From: an uncultured Actinomycetes bacterium
Lineage (GTDB): Bacteria; Actinomycetota; Actinomycetes; S36-B12
Assembly (NCBI GenBank): GCA_903960135.1
Contig: CAJBZP010000092.1
Coordinates: 1-37,767, forward strand
Length of the DNA stretch: 37,767 nucleotides
Direction: 5' to 3'
Shown: positions 35,539 to 37,767 of the stretch, piece by piece
How the letters are laid out: every line of letters begins with the position of its first letter
How positions within the stretch are numbered: the stretch's first letter is position 1
Made by a program: the position numbers and the translations under genes
The notes under the pieces: generated by a model
What the model was told of the DNA's origin: nothing
Seen by the model: the letters and a program-made list of their open reading frames with translations, nothing else
The model's database searches: none

Positions 35539-37407
35539 ATGAGCACCGCCGTGACTCCTGCCATGCCGTGGCAGGTGCGCCGAGCCGGCTCGCCTTTGGG
35601 CTATCTCCCTGGGCTTGATGGCATTCGCGCCCTAGCTGTCATCGGTGTGCTGCTTTATCACGGTGATGTCGGCGGGCTGCGAGGTGGATTTCTCGGGGTC
35701 GACGTCTTCTTCGTTCTCAGCGGGTTCCTCATTACGTCAATCATCCTTGAGGAGTTCAACAAGTGCGGGCGCATTGACTTTAAACAGTTCTATCTAGGAC
35801 GTGCTCGGCGCCTCCTGCCAGCGTTGGTTCTGATGTTGATTGTCGTCGGAATAGCCACTGCTATCTTCTACCGCGATGCAGCCCACCAATTCGCCAGTGA
35901 TGCACTTGCCTCAATCTTCTACGTAAACAACTGGTGGTACATCTTCGCTGACCAGTCATACTTTGCGTTCACCGGCCGACCCCCATTCCTAAAGCACCTG
36001 TGGTCACTTTCAGTCGAAGAGCAGTTCTATTTGATTTGGCCGGCAATCGCCTACCTATGCGTACGAAAGTTCGGCCGCCGCGGAGTAGCCATACTCGCCG
36101 CAGTCGTTGCACTGCTGTCAACCGCGTGGATGCTCTACCTCACTATCGCAAATGGTTACCCCGATGTCGCGGATCCCAGCCGCGCCTACTTCGGCACCGA
36201 TTCACATATCTCAGGACTACTTGTCGGAGCGCTGCTAGCCACCTTCTGGCGCCCCGCGCGCATGACCGCGGTCATGCCGAAAAGCGCTCGGATCCTCGGC
36301 ACCACGATTGGCGTCCTGGCCTTCGCGGCCATCATCTGGGTATTTGTCGCGGCCGGCGAGTTCAGTCCGTGGCTTTATCGGGGTGGCTTTTTTGGGATAG
36401 CCATTGTCACGGCGGTTCTCATTGCCAGTTCAACCCATCCGGGGTTGCCACTTGGTCGCTGGGTTGGCTCACAGCCATGGCGTTATATCGGGCAGCGCTC
36501 CTACGGTCTTTATCTTTGGCATTGGCCGATCTTCATGGTCACCCGACCCATGCTAGATGTCGCGCTCGATGGTCCCGCCCTGCTGGCCCTGAGGTTGGCA
36601 TTGACATTTGCGATTGCTGAGGCCAGCTTTAGATTCATCGAGCTACCCATTCGCCGTGGGGTAATCGATCGATGGGTGCACTCTTGGCGAGAATCCACCG
36701 GACCTGATCGACAACGCCTGACTCGAATCGGCGTGCGGGTGGCCGTGTGGTCAAGCGTTGGCGTCGTGGCCCTTGGTGCCGCTTTGGCAACTGCCGAAGT
36801 CGCGGTCGCCCCCGATGTTGTGGCCGCCATCGAGGACGGGCAGCCTGGCACCACCGAGGTCACCTTTGACGACACCCCGATTCCGGATGGCAGCGCAATT
36901 CCGGCTCCCAGCACGCCTTCGTCTCCAACGCCAACCCCTGATCTTGGCCCGGCCAGCGCCATCGGCGATTCCGTGCTGCTCGGCGCCCGAAGCGCGGTCA
37001 AGGAAGCGATACCGGGAATCCGGGTCGACGCATCGGTAGCTCGGATGCCCGGTGCATTTATCGGCGATATTCGGGCGCTAGTCGCGGCGGAGAAACTCGC
37101 TCCGGTTGTCGTAATCCACCCCGGCACCAATGGCGTACTAACCGAGAAGATGTTGCGAAATATGCTCGATCAACTCACCGGGTATTCCCGGGTCGTCGTG
37201 GTGAATGCAGATGTCCCAAGGGTTTGGCGCGACCCGAATAACGAGGTTGTCGCCCAGGTCGTACCTGACTACCCAAATGCCGTCATCGCCGATTGGTTTA
37301 CGGCAAGTACCGGTAAGCGCGACTACTTCGTCTCTGATGGGGTACACCTAACGGCGAAGGGGGCCGCAGCGTACGCCAAGGTCATTAAGGAAGCGACCGG
37401 TCTATAG
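35539..37407 (+). CDS. OafA/YrhL-type acyltransferase with C-terminal SGNH-like domain
   Basis: YLPGLDGIRALAVIGVLLYHGD; LGVDVFFVLSGFLIT; HLWSLSVEEQFYLIWP; C-terminal AIGDSVLLGAR...HPGTNG...DGVHLTAKGAAAYA. Confidence 0.92.
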   Translation: MSTAVTPAMPWQVRRAGSPLGYLPGLDGIRALAVIGVLLYHGDVGGLRGGFLGVDVFFVLSGFLITSIILEEFNKCGRIDFKQFYLGRARRLLPALVLMLIVVGIATAIFYRDAAHQFASDALASIFYVNNWWYIFADQSYFAFTGRPPFLKHLWSLSVEEQFYLIWPAIAYLCVRKFGRRGVAILAAVVALLSTAWMLYLTIANGYPDVADPSRAYFGTDSHISGLLVGALLATFWRPARMTAVMPKSARILGTTIGVLAFAAIIWVFVAAGEFSPWLYRGGFFGIAIVTAVLIASSTHPGLPLGRWVGSQPWRYIGQRSYGLYLWHWPIFMVTRPMLDVALDGPALLALRLALTFAIAEASFRFIELPIRRGVIDRWVHSWRESTGPDRQRLTRIGVRVAVWSSVGVVALGAALATAEVAVAPDVVAAIEDGQPGTTEVTFDDTPIPDGSAIPAPSTPSSPTPTPDLGPASAIGDSVLLGARSAVKEAIPGIRVDASVARMPGAFIGDIRALVAAEKLAPVVVIHPGTNGVLTEKMLRNMLDQLTGYSRVVVVNADVPRVWRDPNNEVVAQVVPDYPNAVIADWFTASTGKRDYFVSDGVHLTAKGAAAYAKVIKEATGL

Positions 37408-37460
37408 AGAACCACGATCATTGGGATACCCAGTTTGCGTCAACTAGTTTTTTGGGGTTG

Positions 37461-37767
37461 GTGGTGGGTCGGCGGCTACGTATTTTGGCGGACGAGCATT
37501 GTCATCATGTGACTGTGCGTTGTAACAATCGGGATTTTTTATTGCACCGCAGCCAGTGCCGTGATGTGCTACTCGGGGCGGTTTTTCGGGCTAAGGCCAG
37601 GTATCACTTTCACGTGTATGGGGTGTGCGTGATGAGTAATCATGTTCACTATCTGATCGCCCCGAAAGTCGCCTCGGAGTTACCGAAAATCATGCAGGCG
37701 ATCAATTGGTATTCGGCGATGTGTATGAACCGGATCCTTAAACGTAAGGGCCACTTCTGGGAAGCCC
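37461..37767 (+). mobile_element. REP-associated tyrosine transposase-like (RAYT / Y1_Tnp), truncated by window edge
   Basis: Manual translation VVGRRLRILADEHCHHVTVRCNNRDFLLHRSQCRDVLLGAVFRAKARYHFHVYGVCVMSNHVHYLIAPKVASELPKIMQAINWYSAMCMNRILKRKGHFWEA; MSNHVHYLI is the HUH motif. Not in the ORF track because there is no stop in the window. Confidence 0.85.

Overview
A gene-dense window (about 37.8 kb) from an actinobacterium, lineage inferred from gene content and order. No tRNA, rRNA or CRISPR array was recognised. Main modules from left to right: (i) rnhB, a DUF3048 lipoprotein, RDD and lipase genes, MaoC and DUF3040; (ii) a minus-strand SAV_6107-type HEPN / DnaE2-like / DinB cassette whose first gene carries a near-perfect LexA/SOS palindrome; (iii) a YcnI/CopC copper pair; (iv) an alpha-glucan block matching the mycobacterial Rv3030-Rv3039c methylglucose-lipopolysaccharide locus, followed by glgX, glgP, glgE and glgB; (v) thioredoxin/YbbN, an Rrf2 regulator, MeaB, thiolase, methylmalonyl-CoA epimerase and crotonyl-CoA carboxylase/reductase; (vi) an OafA-type acyltransferase and a truncated RAYT/Y1 transposase at the right edge. 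The most novel signal is a pair of paralogous short genes missing from the supplied ORF track (94-273 minus, 59 aa; 25352-25525 plus, 57 aa). They share a PVSSVA[SC][ED]RLVLGVGWVRP block, a Cys-containing C-terminus ending CFEG[NS]EE, a conserved 24-nt 3' UTR block 8 nt after each stop, and a terminator-like hairpin. The second is an AbiEi/DUF559-like gene bracketed by two 54-bp palindromes of identical architecture.
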